Assembly (NCBI GenBank): GCA_004835665.1
Contig: ML240445.1
Coordinates: 930,001 to 994,000 of the forward strand
Source of the DNA: Phoma sp. XZ068
Taxonomy: Eukaryota > Ascomycota > Dothideomycetes > Pleosporales > Didymellaceae
Direction: 5' to 3'
Length of the DNA stretch: 64,000 nucleotides
Numbering within the stretch: position 1 is the first letter of the stretch; every line of letters begins with the position of its first letter. The notes below the pieces were generated by a model. It was given only the letters and a program-made list of their open reading frames with translations. It searched no databases and was not told the origin of the DNA. Positions 12,201-24,229 of this stretch are shown piece after piece. The position numbers and the translations under genes are program-made.

Positions 12201-15200
12201 TCTTTATCCTGCGATCTGACTCGCGTGCTTCGCGTAGGACTTTCTCGTGTTGCGTTTCAATTTTGCGATATGATGTGTCCTCGGTGAACAAAACCTTCGT
12301 GGGATAAGAGTACACTCGTCCCGATTGGACATGGTGCATCGAAGATTTTGTTCCCATCCGAGAAGACTTTCTTGCGTACATTGATCTTAGGTCTAGTTTG
12401 CAGATCAGTCACAACTTCCCAGGGCCCAATTTGAGAGAGCTCACCTTCCACTGGGATGTCAACCTCAATACCGTCCTCCTCGAAGGCAAGCATAATTTCC
12501 ACTATGGCCTTATCGCTGAGAGCTTCGTAAAGTAGCTTCTGGTGTAAAGCGCTCTTGATTTCAAATTGAGCTCCAATCTTGTTTATGAGGTCGAGAGAAA
12601 GGGTTGCAGAATCAGTACCATCATCCCGGACAAAAAACTGGTAACTGGTCTTGTCCGCAATGCAATGGACATGAGCTTCAAATGGCTCTCCTTTACAGGT
12701 GAAACGTTTATATCTGAGCTCAAGATGCCCCTCGACTGTTTCTGCTGTACCAATTCGAATCATCTCCGGGTCATGGATGCGATGACCATTGTCGGGGTTG
12801 GCATCTGCGATGAGCCTATTTCGCAAGGTCCGTCAGTATTGTGATTCATATCGGATGTTATAATCTTTTGAACGGAGAGAATGGCTACGTACGCGTTCAG
12901 GAAGGGAATCTTACGGCGAATATTCTTCGTTTTGTTTGGAGAGTTACGCAACAGACCTCGTAGGCTTGTGCTTTTGGTTACCAGAGTTGCATTTGATAAA
13001 CGTCGATCGTCTAATCTCATCGCTCGGAGGAATAAATCCATGGATTTGGTCTGGTGTACAGTGAATGCTAGCAGCTTAACCTTCTTGTGAAAGCTTTGCC
13101 GTAGATACTGCTTGTCCGCAATGAACCACGGGTGTTCACTTCGGGAAGACAATATGTCATAGTGTTGGTGTTCCGACTGTTTATCGGGCTTCATAACTGG
13201 AAAAATGGGCATGTCTCGAAGGCTCTTCGTGATATGAGCGATCTTACCTTGACTCATCGTTTCGAACTCGTTGCTAAGCCCACTGAACAATGCCGCAATG
13301 TCTTTGAGCTTAGTCTCTTTTCCTATTATTGCAATCCTCGCAAGTAGTGGACCGATTACATCGTCCTTGTTAGCGTAAAGGCAGGTAAATAAACGCGTCG
13401 CTTGCGGATATTCGGCTCGTAGCTGTGACCTCCTCAGAGCACATTCACTTGCGTGAATCCAACCAATTGGCGGGCCAGCTTTTGATGCCGGAGATCGTAG
13501 GTATATCAGATTGTCCGTTGCAAATGCAGCTCTGGGAAATGTTAACACCTAACCTGAACAACATGAACGCAACTTACTCCACTCTATCTTCGCTTGTGTC
13601 GTACCGCATCTGTATCTGTTCGTATACATGCAATAGAATCTCGTTGTCTAAAATAGACTCTGCTTTAAGATGCTTTAAACAGAGCAAATAGTATTCAACG
13701 TCATTATCAGCCAGAACGCCAAACACATTGAGTTTTCGCCTCGTGGCTGTGTCCATCGGAAGGACCGTATCTAGACACGGCAGGGAGGGAACGTAATCCT
13801 CCATGAATGTATCCAGCCCCAGAGCCACTGTTCTGTCAAGACGAGCTCGCCCGTTTTTGACTGACACTATTGCATGCTTTAGAGTTTCTATCAACCCGTC
13901 TCTTGAGGTTGCAACAGACAATTGCGTCGATTGCACAGCATCAGGCTCCAGCCATTTCGAATAGGTGTGCCAGTTATCGAACAGTAGCTGAAAAATGTCG
14001 GCCATAGAGCACTCTTCAAGCAAGTACAAAAATTCCTTTGAGAGAGAGAATGCCTGACTATCTTGCTGGTCGTGAGTACAGGTGAGACGTGGTAGTGTGG
14101 AGATGTTCAATGTTGACTGAAGAAATACCAACCAATGGTCCTCGGAATCCTGCAAATATGCAGCGTGGATGGTTGTGTATCTCTTCGTTAATGCTTCGAA
14201 CACTCTACGGTGGGCGTTCGAGATCTTGCTTTGCTCAAGTTTACCGCAGTATGCCTGTGAGCCCTTTACACGTCCGTTTTCCGAGGTTACGAACCACAAA
14301 TCTATGGGTTTTGATGGCCGCCAGTTTGTGTCATAGAGGAACCTGACTTGAGTCACGAGCTGCTCCAAGGTCCAATCGTGAGGTTTGAACGTTTCTGAGT
14401 CGTGGCATTCGCTGATGTGTTGACATATCCGAACGTCATCCATGAGCTCTATTCCAAGCATATCGAACAGACTTCGCCGAGCTCGGTCAGCGGATGCATC
14501 CTGCCGTACAACGAGTATGCCACCTGGAATGGCTTCCGGCTTGATGTTGGTAGAGAGTTTCTTTGTGGCACAGCTAACTGCTGGGTCCAACGCTGTGGGT
14601 GTGTCCAAACTTCTACAAGTAGTACTGTTTATTACGACACATCGCTCCTTGGAATCAAATCGCACGATCTTTTGTGTTCTTTCAGATCCAAGCGGTTTCG
14701 CCATATCCGAGACGGACGATGATTTGAGAACAGACTTCGTGGGAGGTCGTAAATGTGGTAGAGATCCTTGTTCAGGATGAACGATTTCAGATGTGCTGCA
14801 ACTTCCAACGGTGTCAGTACTAGGCGACTGAGTCTCCGCAGGATTATGGAGAAAAACAGGCCGTTCTTGGGTCGACACCCAAGTTCCATCCGAAATAGGG
14901 ATAATGCGTAGATCCTGGATCCTGGGAATCAAATGTTGTGATCGAGTTAAGATCTGCAGCAATACTTGTGCCAACTGGGAATGCCATTGGATGGGCTGTT
15001 TACAGAAATTGGATGCGTCATGCTCGATGATATGTTGAAGATCCGCCAAAAACAACTCGTCAGTCATGTTGGTAACTCCCAGCATGTTCAGTGGAGATAT
15101 GACGGTGTCTGGATATTTTGTTGATAGATACCTCGCATTCGTGAGTGAACTTGCTGTAAACGGAACCCCACGGCTGTCTCCGTACTTGGTAGGGTCGACA

Positions 15201-16510
15201 TATATAAGTTCTGAAGGTGAACAGAGGACTTTCCATGAGCTCTGTGAGTCTAGAATGCGACTTTCTCTGAGCTTATTGATTATTGCGTCCCTAGCTGGGT
15301 GAAAGAACGAGTCGGCACTTGGGGCTGGCACGTAGGCTGGCCAAAAGTATTTCATATTATCATCGTCACGGTTCAGTGTGAAAACTGCCTGCAGGAAAGC
15401 TTCTCCGATTGAATTGCGTAGAGTCTCGTTCCACTTTGACGAGACCTCGATTGACTGGCGATTTGCTGGTAGGAGGAAGTCTGCCTGCAATGAGAACTAG
15501 TACTCTGTTAATTCACGCAATACCCCTAACCTAACGGCATGCTTACACTAAGCCCATAGTCGTTGACTGGAAGGTAGGAATATACAAGCTGTGGTTGATT
15601 CTGCATCAACGAATTGGGAGGCGGAAAAGCAAGAACAATATCGGAGTGCTTGTAGCCAAGCCGCTTAGGCTCATCTGGGAGACTGAAGACACGATGCTTG
15701 TACAGTATGTATCTTGCCTTGGCCGATTCGGAGCTCAATATCCTTGTCTCAAGCGAGTCCTTCCCTTTTGGAACATCATCTCTTCGGAACGAAGAGGAAA
15801 TCGCTTGACCGTCGTGTGCATTTACTTCAATTCGTATCTCTTTGATTCTACGAAGGAATAAAAGCACACGCGGATCGAATCCTAGAAGCTGTGTCTCTAA
15901 CTCTTGGGAGTCGTAGTACCTGGACAATAGTAACCTAATGGATGTTGTGTTCGGGTTTTTTGTGCCAGGAAACTCGGACCAAACCGGCGTGACAATTCCA
16001 AGTGGCTGTCGCTTATCGAACATGAAAGTGTACTCGCGGGAAGAAATATAGACTTTGTCTGCGACCCGGAAAACGCTTTTGAAGCCGATGCCTTTCTGTC
16101 CAGTATATGTGTCTGCATGAGACTTGTCTGTCTTTGTACTTTTACGCACTCTGCACAGAGCTAAGACGTTCTCAGGTGTGAAACCAACTTCATTGCTGTC
16201 AATCTGCAGGTATTTGGTACCATCAAGCTGGGTCCCATAGGAAATCTTAACCTGGGGAGCGGACCTATATTGATTATCGTCGGCATTCTGTAATAATTCG
16301 TGTAGGAACTGCGTAGAGCCATTGTATATATCATTCGATATGCTAACACAGCTCATCAGTCGAAGACAGCATACAAGACTGAGGAACGTACTATTCGAGG
16401 CAAGCTTCTACAAGGGAAGCCTCATCTGGCCGACCCTCAAAGTTCAGCCCTGACCGGATCTTTTCAACGAGCAATTGCGCCTTCTTTCGCTGAGTTGCAG
16501 ATGTATCCAT
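9266..16510 (-). CDS. Giant GHKL ATPase (sacsin/NO VEIN type) - NOV C-terminal-like - HET fusion protein
   Basis: Seven exons (16510-16392, 16342-15547, 15496-13578, 13531-12893, 12815-12380, 12294-11806, 11755-9266) join in phase into about 2295 residues. Residues about 40-300 are an Hsp90-like ATPase: N box ELLQNADDN (55-63), G1 region IDSNEVGF (87-94), G2 loop GQKGIGFKSVF (121-131), then YGLSFSLQADFLLP across intron 2 as in NO VEIN relatives. Residues about 1350-1520 resemble the NO VEIN C-terminal (DUF3883) region, and exon 7 continues it (VFVLVRISN, FLVDPWSLF). A HET domain follows from about 1712: YRPLRKGYFRLFTLFP, SYTWGEP (1754), LWVDAICINQ (1796) and WFHRAWIVQEV. HET domains act in heterokaryon incompatibility and regulated cell death, so the ATPase may be the sensing or switching part (inference). 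The exon 5/6 junction is the least certain; it could also be annotated as two genes. Confidence 0.8.
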
Positions 16511-17312
16511 GCTGACTACTCAGGCGGTCCAAATCCATTCCAAGATGAATCGCGATTCTTGAGGGGATAAAAAAACAAGAATGGCAGAGCGAGAGGGATA
16601 CTCATGAGAAGAATCCACCTGTCTGTTGGTATCTGCGATATGTAAATGATTCACTGGGATGCTCGGGGCGCAGAATAAAAATCACGGCCAGGTGCTGCAG
16701 CCTTCTGCATTACCAGATGCCGCGATCCGCCTACTTGCATGCATGGTACACAGCCACGGGCTGCAAGCCGCTTCACAAGACCAAGAGTTTCGAGTCATAC
16801 TGAGAAATGCGCTGTAAGCTACAAGGACATGATTCGGTATACCTGGTTAACGTCATCGAAAGGTGCCTGGCGGATGTGATGTGGCATGCCAAGGTGGGGC
16901 GAAAGCTGACAGAGCGCTCCGCCCCGGAAATAGCCTTCCAGTGCATGCACTGCCATCGGGGATTACAGCTGACCAAGGGGCTGGGTATGAGCTTGTGATG
17001 TACGAAATGAGTATATACATTGTATGAGGACCTGTGAGGAATTACCAACTCGTGTGAGGCGTGGTCGAACTCGGTCAGCCCTACATAGGCAGCTACAATA
17101 TCGACCAGTGTATATTGCGCCACCTGGAACATGCGCACATCGAAGGTCCCCTCCATAGCATGGCAATATTTCGCCGGCCCTGCAGCTTGTCAAGCTATGG
17201 ACCGTCGAGCTTGGTCAGGTAAATGCAGCCCGTACCGATCTATCTCGTTGGGCTAGCACTGGCAGTCCTGGAAGGGCTAAAAGAAAACGTTCAGACTGCG
17301 TGCTATTATGGT
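16511..17312. other. Intergenic, no supported gene
   Basis: About 800 bases between the 3' end of the queuosine gene and the start of the fusion gene, on the same strand. Short overlapping ORFs only. It presumably contains the fusion gene's promoter. Confidence 0.4.
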
Positions 17313-18521
17313 TCAGTACCATATGCTTCTTGTCCTATGGTGAGGTATAGCTTCAACGCCGTCCTTCTCTCTTTCTTTTGCCAGATCGTACAGGAAGAAG
17401 TCGATTAGGATGGCGTTGACTTTCGCGTCCGGCTTCAGCTGAAGAATTTCGCGACGAAGAAGTTCAACAGCCCATATGCTGCAGCCTGGAGACTAATCAG
17501 CTGTTTAGAACGTATTAACAAGCACAATCTGAACCTACCTCGAATTTGCATCTCCCAAGTGTGCCCACTTTCTAAAACCTCCAAACGTCGAATCTTGGCT
17601 TCCAGCGACGGACAGAACCACATTACGCCGAGCGAATGTAGCATCTGAGGCACACGATAGTCTGCAAACATGGTGATCTTGTCGATGTCACTGAATTCTC
17701 CGTAACCCTCGCCGTCAAATGCCGCCCATAGATCGGCGATAAATATTTGTGCACGCTTGAGGAAGCGGACTTTCTTGCGCTCAAAGGTGCCTTCGTCCGC
17801 GAAACAGGCGAACTTCTCTGCAAGCAGATTGACGGCTCTAGCTGCAGAGTTCTTTGCGTCTTCAATCAAAACCACAACGCTACCGTCGAACTCCTTAACG
17901 CAGCGGATGTTAGCTCGTTCACCATTTTAGATTCACAATGTGACAGCAGCGTACCTCATCCAGCACCTTCCCGGCCTCTCTGAGGCACCTTATCCGCTCA
18001 TCAAGCATAGGCGCTGCTTCACTATTTGCTGACCGAAACACGTTTCTGAGCACCTCATCTGTACACTTTTCCTCATCCACCCAAAACTCAGGCGAGGTGA
18101 TCGGGATATCCTCATCCAGCGCTCTCTGGAGCATAGCCACCAGGCCCCAGTATCCTGTCCACCTCTTCTCCTTATACTCTACAGCAAATCTTTCATCTTC
18201 ATTCTGCTCACTCCAGAAACTGAAGTTCAATAGATCCATGGTGAAGATAAAATTGACTGTGCTCTCGTCCTTGGCTCTGGGATGCAGTTCGTGAGACGAC
18301 CAAGTCTTGGTGCTGTATTCCCGCTTTTCCATCTCGTCAAGGACTAGTTGTGCAGCCACTTTTGTCGAGCGCATGTCTAGCGCTACGTCAATACTGTTGT
18401 CGTAGATGAACTCGGCACTTTCGAGAACCTTGGTCTCTGGTGGTCCATTATTCTCTACTCCTATCCCGAAACGTTTCCGTAATAGGTCCAACAGCTCATG
18501 GTCGACTTCGTCGTCTGACAT
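17313..18521 (-). CDS. QNG1: Queuosine-nucleotide N-glycosylase/hydrolase (DUF2419, Qng1)
   Basis: Three exons (18521-17955, 17893-17539, 17485-17313) join in phase into 364 residues, close to the family length. Diagnostic stretches of the queuosine salvage protein family are present: KRAQIFIADLWAAFDG, ITMFADYRVPQMLHSLG, the exon 2/3 junction reading IRGCSIWAVELLRRE, and the C-terminal end INAILIDFFLYDL-type sequence followed by PHHRTRSIWY. The family releases queuine from queuosine 5'-monophosphate so that eukaryotes can reuse the base for tRNA modification. The C-terminal exon is short and only appears when the acceptor CTCCAG at 17486-17491 is used. The protein is soluble, with no targeting signal. 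It is divergent from UBA2 across a 412-base spacer. Confidence 0.92.
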
Positions 18522-18933
18522 ATTACTGGCTGACGTTGCGAAAAGGATTCACACCGGTTTTGCGCTAGCCAGAGAGAGCCCGTGGTGAAGGAGAATGCAA
18601 TCACGTTGGTGTCCTGCAGTCGGCCCCTGTACTCCAGGTAATGAAATAAGTCTCGGTCACCTTAGATTTCAGATAACGAACATGTGACTTGACGAGTGAG
18701 TCTGAGTTTCCATGGGCGGGTTAGAGTGCTCGCGTAGCGCATTGCGCCACTAGCGCAAAGCTTTGAGGCTCTTGAAGACCGGGGTCCGGTGGATCAGAGC
18801 GCGGCACTGACGTCGAAGCCTCTCTCACCTTGAGGCCTTCAATTACCCGCGCGCCGGCGGCCCTTACTTTTCGCGCATGTCGTAACGGCCTACACTCCTA
18901 CACCACAACTGCCGATTCACCCCCGTCACCGCA
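18522..18933. promoter_or_regulatory. Divergent promoter region QNG1 / UBA2
   Basis: This 412-base spacer separates two genes transcribed away from each other. The UBA2-proximal half is GC-rich with pyrimidine runs before the ATG, as in TATA-less housekeeping promoters. No specific factor site was identified. Confidence 0.45.
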
Positions 18934-20983
18934 ATGGCACGCGACAAGTTTGCTCAGCAGAGCCTCGGCGGCACGCTGCATGGCATGGTCAAGAAGGTGC
19001 GACTGAGACACCAGCAACACAATATTGGAGTCGCTAACAGCACGCAGTCACGCGTTCTTATGGTTGGGGCAGGCGGTATTGGCTGCGAGTTGCTCAAGAA
19101 CCTTGTTCTCACCGGCTTCGGCGAAATCCACATTGTCGATCTCGATACCATCGACCTCAGCAACCTCAACCGCCAGTTCCTGTTCCGCAATGAGCACATC
19201 AAGAAGTCCAAGGCCTTGGTACATATAATCTCAAGCGTTTTCGGAAGTGAGAGGGCATGCGCTGACATCAGAGCAGGTCGCCAAAGAATCGGCGCATAAG
19301 TTCAACCCCAACGTCAAGATCGAAGCCTATCACGACAACATCAAAGACCCGCAATTCAGCGTCGCCTGGTTTCAAAACTTCAACATCGTTTTCAACGCCC
19401 TCGATAACATCGACGCACGCCGACATGTCAACAAGATGTGCTTGGCAGCCAATGTGCCACTCGTCGAGAGTGGCACCACCGGCTTCAATGGACAGGTGCA
19501 GGTCATTAGGAAGGGCGACACCGAGTGCTACGATTGCGTTCCGAAACCGACACCGAAAGTGTTCGCTACATGCACGATTCGCAGCACACCCTCGCAGCTT
19601 ATCCACTGCATAGTTTGGGGCAAGTCATACCTGTTCGCCGAGCTTTTTGGCATTTCGGAGGATGATGCGCCGGAGCTAGACCAGAGCTTAGACAAGGATG
19701 GAAACAACGCAGAAGAGATCGCTGAGCTGCGCAAGGAGGCGACAAAGTTGAAGCGCGTGCGAGAGCAGATGGGCTCACAGGACTTCCCTCGTGCTGTCTT
19801 CGAGATGGTCTTCAAGGACGATATCGAGCGACTGCTGAGCATGGACGACATGTGGAAGGGCAAGAAGGCACCGGTGGCGCTGGATTTCGACAAGCTGTCA
19901 AAAGAGGCCAAGGCCCCGGTACAAACAGTCTTGGGTGACGACCAAAGGATATGGAACACAGCAGAGAACTTCGCAGTCTTTGTAGACAGTTTACAAAGGC
20001 TTAGCCAGCGCCTAGAAACAGAGCGCGCGCAAACACAGGTCGGAAACTCGGCTCCCATTCTGAGCTTTGACAAGGACGATGTAGATACTCTGGACTTTGT
20101 GGTGGCAAGCGCCAATTTGCGAGCAGCCATCTTTGGTATCGAGCTGCGCTCAAAGTTTGACATTAAGCGTAAGCAGGCTCGAGAGACGAGGAACGGACAC
20201 TACTGACACAATCTTATAGAGATGGCTGGCAACATTATCCCGGCAATCGCAACGACTAACGCTATGACTGCTGGACTTTGTGTGCTCCAAGCATTCAAGA
20301 TCTTGCGATACACCGATCCAGAACAGCTGAAGCGACAGGCCAAACTAGTCTTCCTCAACCGAGGTACTGACCGTATGCTCGCCGCCGAGACACTAAGTGG
20401 ACCCAACCCAGAATGTCCAACCTGCAGTGTTGCCCAGGTCACGTTGACCGTCGATGTAAAACGTGCGAAGCTCAGCGATCTAGTTCACGACGTGCTTAAA
20501 GGACAGCTGGGCTATGGGGAAGAATTCAGTATCACTAAGGATGGCGACCTTCTGTATGATGCTGACGAGGACGCACATTTGGACAAGACGTTCAGCGACC
20601 TTAGTCTTGTTACGGGCAGTTCGGTGACTGTCATTGATGATGCCGATGAAGACAAGAAGGTCAATGTTGAACTTACCATCGATGCGAAGGATCTATCTGC
20701 CGCAGACAAGCCGATCAATCTGCTCGAAGACATCAAGATTGCAACGAGGCCAAAGGCGGTCGCACCTGTCACGGCACCTACAACCAATGGGCACGCTAAG
20801 GCGAATGGTATTACGAATGGCACAACAAGCGGAGGTGTCAAGCGAACAGCCGACGAGGCTAGTCTTGAAAACGACATTGTCAGCAAGAAGGGCAAGGTCA
20901 TGGAGAGCAGACAGGCCATGGACACTGACGACATATTGGTGATCGAGGACGGAAAAGATGATGGTGTGATTGAACTCGACTGA
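18934..20983 (+). CDS. UBA2: SUMO-activating enzyme E1, catalytic subunit Uba2
   Basis: Four exons (18934-18996, 19048-19218, 19277-20168, 20220-20983) join in phase into 629 residues. With Aos1, Uba2 adenylates SUMO and carries it as a thioester. The ATP-binding Rossmann motif VLMVGAGGIGCELLKNL is followed by DLDTIDLSNLNRQFLFR. The catalytic cysteine is Cys177 in ATCTIRSTPSQLIHCIVWGK. The adenylation crossover FDIKQMAGNIIPAIATTNA is formed exactly at the exon 3/4 junction. A ubiquitin-fold domain (about 430-520) and an acidic tail with KRTADEAS and SKKGK basic patches follow, consistent with nuclear location. Intron 1 is 51 nt and has no stop codon, so its retention would insert 17 residues. 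Confidence 0.95.
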
Positions 20984-21255
20984 GTCATTGCAACATCTAC
21001 ATCGCTTGTATCACCACATACACCTCCGCGGACCGCATGCCCCTTCCTGGACGTTCTCCAGCATGCTCCACACTCTGCGCATCGATGCGCCCGTCCTCTC
21101 GGATATCCACTGTACTTATATTAACATAGGCGCGACTTTGGCGGCGTTTGGAACTGGGTATACCTCAATCACATCTTTTAGCTCTCTCATATAGACGACA
21201 AGGGGCAGCCGATCCCTCTATGGGCTAAGTTTTGGGCCTTTACCACCGCGTAGTT

Positions 21256-22095
21256 TCACGCCGCAGATAGCCCTCCATCTAGATTCAACACGCAATTATG
21301 TGCATACTGATTCTCTGCAAGAAACAACGCTGCATGAGCAATCTCCTCTGGCTTGCCGAACCGTTTTAACGGTATCCGGGTTTGGAGCTGTGACGCGTTC
21401 AAATCTTCTCTCGTTAGCACGCTCATCTCACACTTCTCTCAAATAGGGTGGAAGGGTATACCTCTCGTCATGTCACTCTCTACATATCCCGGCACAATCG
21501 CATTAACCCTCACACCATGCCCCACATACTCAGCCGCCAGCGCCCGAGTGAATCCTAAAACGCCTGCCTTGCTTGCTGCATAAGCGACTGCACCGTAGCC
21601 GCCACTCACCCCAAGCAAGCTACCCACGTTGATAATGGAGGGCGTGAAGTCTACCTCTGCTTCTGAACGGGACTTGTTGGTCGAGTGCAGGTACTTGTTG
21701 CGCAGTAGAAACCGGGTGCCGAGCATTAAAGAGGTGAGGTTTGTGTCTACGATGTTCTGGATGTCTTCTGCCGGCGTGGTCGTAAACAATCGCGATTCGG
21801 TGATTCCTGCGCAATTTACCAGGACATCGACTTTGCTGTCTATATCGCCCTTGCCTAGTCCTTGCTCCTTGAAATGCGTGGTTGTCCAGAAATCTGGCGA
21901 AGAGATCGAGCCTGCAATATAGCTATGCGACTTTGATATTGATGGTGCGAGCGTGGATACGGCCGTCTTGAGGGTCTCCTCGGAACGTGAAATCAGGGTG
22001 CAGCGGTAGGATTGCTTTGCGAAGGCCTGAGCGATCGCGAGACCGATGCCGCGGCTCCCTCCCGTGATAAGGACATGGCGCGCTCTGGAAGACAT
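21256..22095 (-). CDS. SDR family oxidoreductase, 3-oxoacyl-ACP reductase-like
   Basis: Two exons (22095-21462 and 21407-21256) join in phase into 261 residues. The NADP(H)-binding glycine motif TGGSRGIG is at the N terminus, NCAG at mid-protein, the catalytic serine lies in INVGSLLG, and YAASKAG holds the Tyr/Lys pair. The second exon gives the typical FabG ending RFGKPEEIAHAALFLAEN and LDGGLSA. It is most like 3-oxoacyl-[ACP] reductases (FabG, Oar1, CBR4). A mitochondrial fatty-acid synthesis role is possible, but the N terminus has no obvious presequence. It is divergent from the Fpg gene with 249 bases between. Confidence 0.88.
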
Positions 22096-22344
22096 TGGTG
22101 CGATGGATGTGGATGAAAGTGGATGGTTCTCAAATTGGCCAATGACGTCGTGCGGTCGCTAGTCCCGTGAAGACGCGTTGGGACGCGTTCTTGGGCGCGG
22201 AGTCGATTCGTCATGGCTGGTTTCCTAACACCACCCGCGAACAATTTATAATCAAGCGAGTGCCCTGTTCAGCCCAACGCGAATACCAGCCTGTTGCAAG
22301 AACTTTCATTGTCTTTGCTTTACGATACCAAGTAGATCGTCATC
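22096..22344. promoter_or_regulatory. Divergent promoter region SDR / Fpg
   Basis: Short 249-base spacer between head-to-head genes, so both promoters must sit here. No TATA box near the expected positions; no known operator recognised. Confidence 0.4.
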
Positions 22345-23760
22345 ATGCCTGAGGTAAGCTAGAGCGCTGCTTGCGCCTTGTAATCACTAAATAGCTAACA
22401 ACAATAGATTGCGGAGGTAGCAGGCATAGTGCATTACCTCAAAAAGCACCTCGTCGGCCGCACAATTGCCTCTGTCCGCGCAGAAGAAGATGACCTTCTC
22501 TTTGGCAAAGCCGGTACCACAGCAAGCGCCTTCAAAACCGCCATGACTGGGAAAAAGGTCCTCGACGCACGCCAACAAGGGAAATACTTTTGGCTTGTCA
22601 TGGACTCGAAACCGCACCCGCTAATGCACCTCGGCATGACGGGCTGGATCAAGTTCAGCAATGATGATACGGGTGCATACTACAAGCCGAAGAAGGAGGA
22701 GACGGATTGGCCACCAAGGTTTTGGAAGTTTGTGTTGAGTTTGAAAGGAGAGCCGAACTGCGAGGTCGCATTTGTGGATGCAAGGCGGTTGGGTAGATGC
22801 AGATTGGTTGATGTTGAGGCAGACGAGATGAGGAGGACCACACCCTTGAAAGAGAATGGGCCTGATCCGGTGATCGATAAGGACGTGTTGACTGTGGAAT
22901 GGCTGGCCAAGCTGCTGAGGCGAAAGAAGGTGCCAGTCAAGGCGCTTCTGCTTGATCAAGCAAATATCTCAGGAATAGGCAACTGGGTAGCGGATGAGAC
23001 ATTGTATCAGGCCAAATTGCACCCGGAACAGTACAGCAACACGTTCAGCGATGAACAGATCAAGAGGTTGCATGATGCGATCGTATATGTTTGCGGTACA
23101 GCAGTAGACGTACTTGCTGAGTCGGACAAATTTCCGGATGACTGGCTGATGAAATATCGGTGGGATAAGGGCAAGAAGAGTGGTGGCAAGTTGCCGAACG
23201 GCGCGAAAATCACCTTTTTGACTGTCGGCGGGCGGACTTCAGCTGTTGTGCCTAGCGTGCAGAAGAAGACAGCTGCTGTTGCTGGCGATGTGTCTGAGAG
23301 TGCTGAAGACGGCAGCGAGCAAAACGAGGCGGAAACTAAGCCGAAGAAGAGTGCAAAGAGCAACACCAAAGCGAAGAGTGAGAACATTGAGGAAGCCGAG
23401 ACAACGACAGCAGCAGATAGGCCAAAGAGGGGTCGGAAGAAGATCGATTACCAGGTCAAGGATGAGTCTGAGGAAGACGAAGAGGAGGCGCCCGCTTCAA
23501 AGAAGCAGAAGACCAGCAAGGCCACACCGAAGAAAGCCACACCAAAACAAAAACCACCTAGACAAACGAAAGCAGTAGTCAGCGAGGGGTTGAAAGATTC
23601 GCCAAAAGAGGGTGGTGTGACTGATGATGATGCAGCTGCCACCAAGACTGACGAGTCGGGCAGCGCAGCACCAAAAAGAGGAAAGACAGCAGGAACTAAG
23701 AAGGAACTTAAGAGCGAGGAGACCAGTGGGAGGAGGCGATCAGGGCGCACGACAAAGTGA
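22345..23760 (+). CDS. Formamidopyrimidine-DNA glycosylase (Fpg/MutM family)
   Basis: A 9-base first coding exon (22345-22353, Met-Pro-Glu) joins after a 54-base intron to 22408-23760, giving 453 residues. Pro2 is the Schiff-base nucleophile and Glu3 the general acid of this family, so the tiny first exon carries two catalytic residues. Other marks are GKYFWLVMD, HLGMTGWIKF, the helix-two-turn-helix region NISGIGNWVADETLYQA, and a C-terminal element near KLPNGAKITFLTVGGRTSAVVP. No zinc-finger cysteines follow, as in plant and fungal zinc-less Fpg enzymes. The last about 170 residues are a low-complexity Lys/Glu/Ala/Thr tail, probably for DNA binding and nuclear import. It repairs oxidised purines in DNA. 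Confidence 0.93.
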
Positions 23761-24229
23761 TAATATGACTGTCTATACATGCTTCACGACTACCTCCTCT
23801 GCTACTGGACCCTGTGAGCGTTGAAATAGAAGAGTTATCACGGTTTACAACAGCATAACCCCCTGCCCTCCAAGCATTTCTGTAAAAGATAAGTTTCATA
23901 ATTGGAAGATATAGTTTTGACTACTCCTGCTGTGCAAATGCATGTTTTCGTTCGTGGTGGGGTGAAGGAACAGGGCACGTGGTCCGCGGGCGGGCGCTAC
24001 TGCGGCGCCGACTTCGAAATTCGAGCTCCCCACATCGCCGACGTAACGCACTGCCAGACTTCAAACGGTCACTTCCACTTTGTATAATGCCCATGGCGCA
24101 ATGATTTCTTGTTGATCTTGCATTATCCCCTCATTCGCCAACATTGTCCGATCGGTCTGATTTCGAACGAAACATCCGTGTGTGGCATCTCTCAAACCGT
24201 CCGCACCACCGCACGCGCCGACCACCGCC
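23761..24229. other. Intergenic, promoter of NAA15
   Basis: 469 bases between the Fpg stop codon and the NAA15 start. No gene seen. The last 100 bases are C-rich, typical of a 5' leader. Confidence 0.4.

Noticed and set aside
15526..16356. Start of the GHKL gene at the internal ATG (MSCVSISND)
   Set aside because: This ATG lies in intron 1; the upstream exon from 16510 supplies the family-typical helix and joins in phase.
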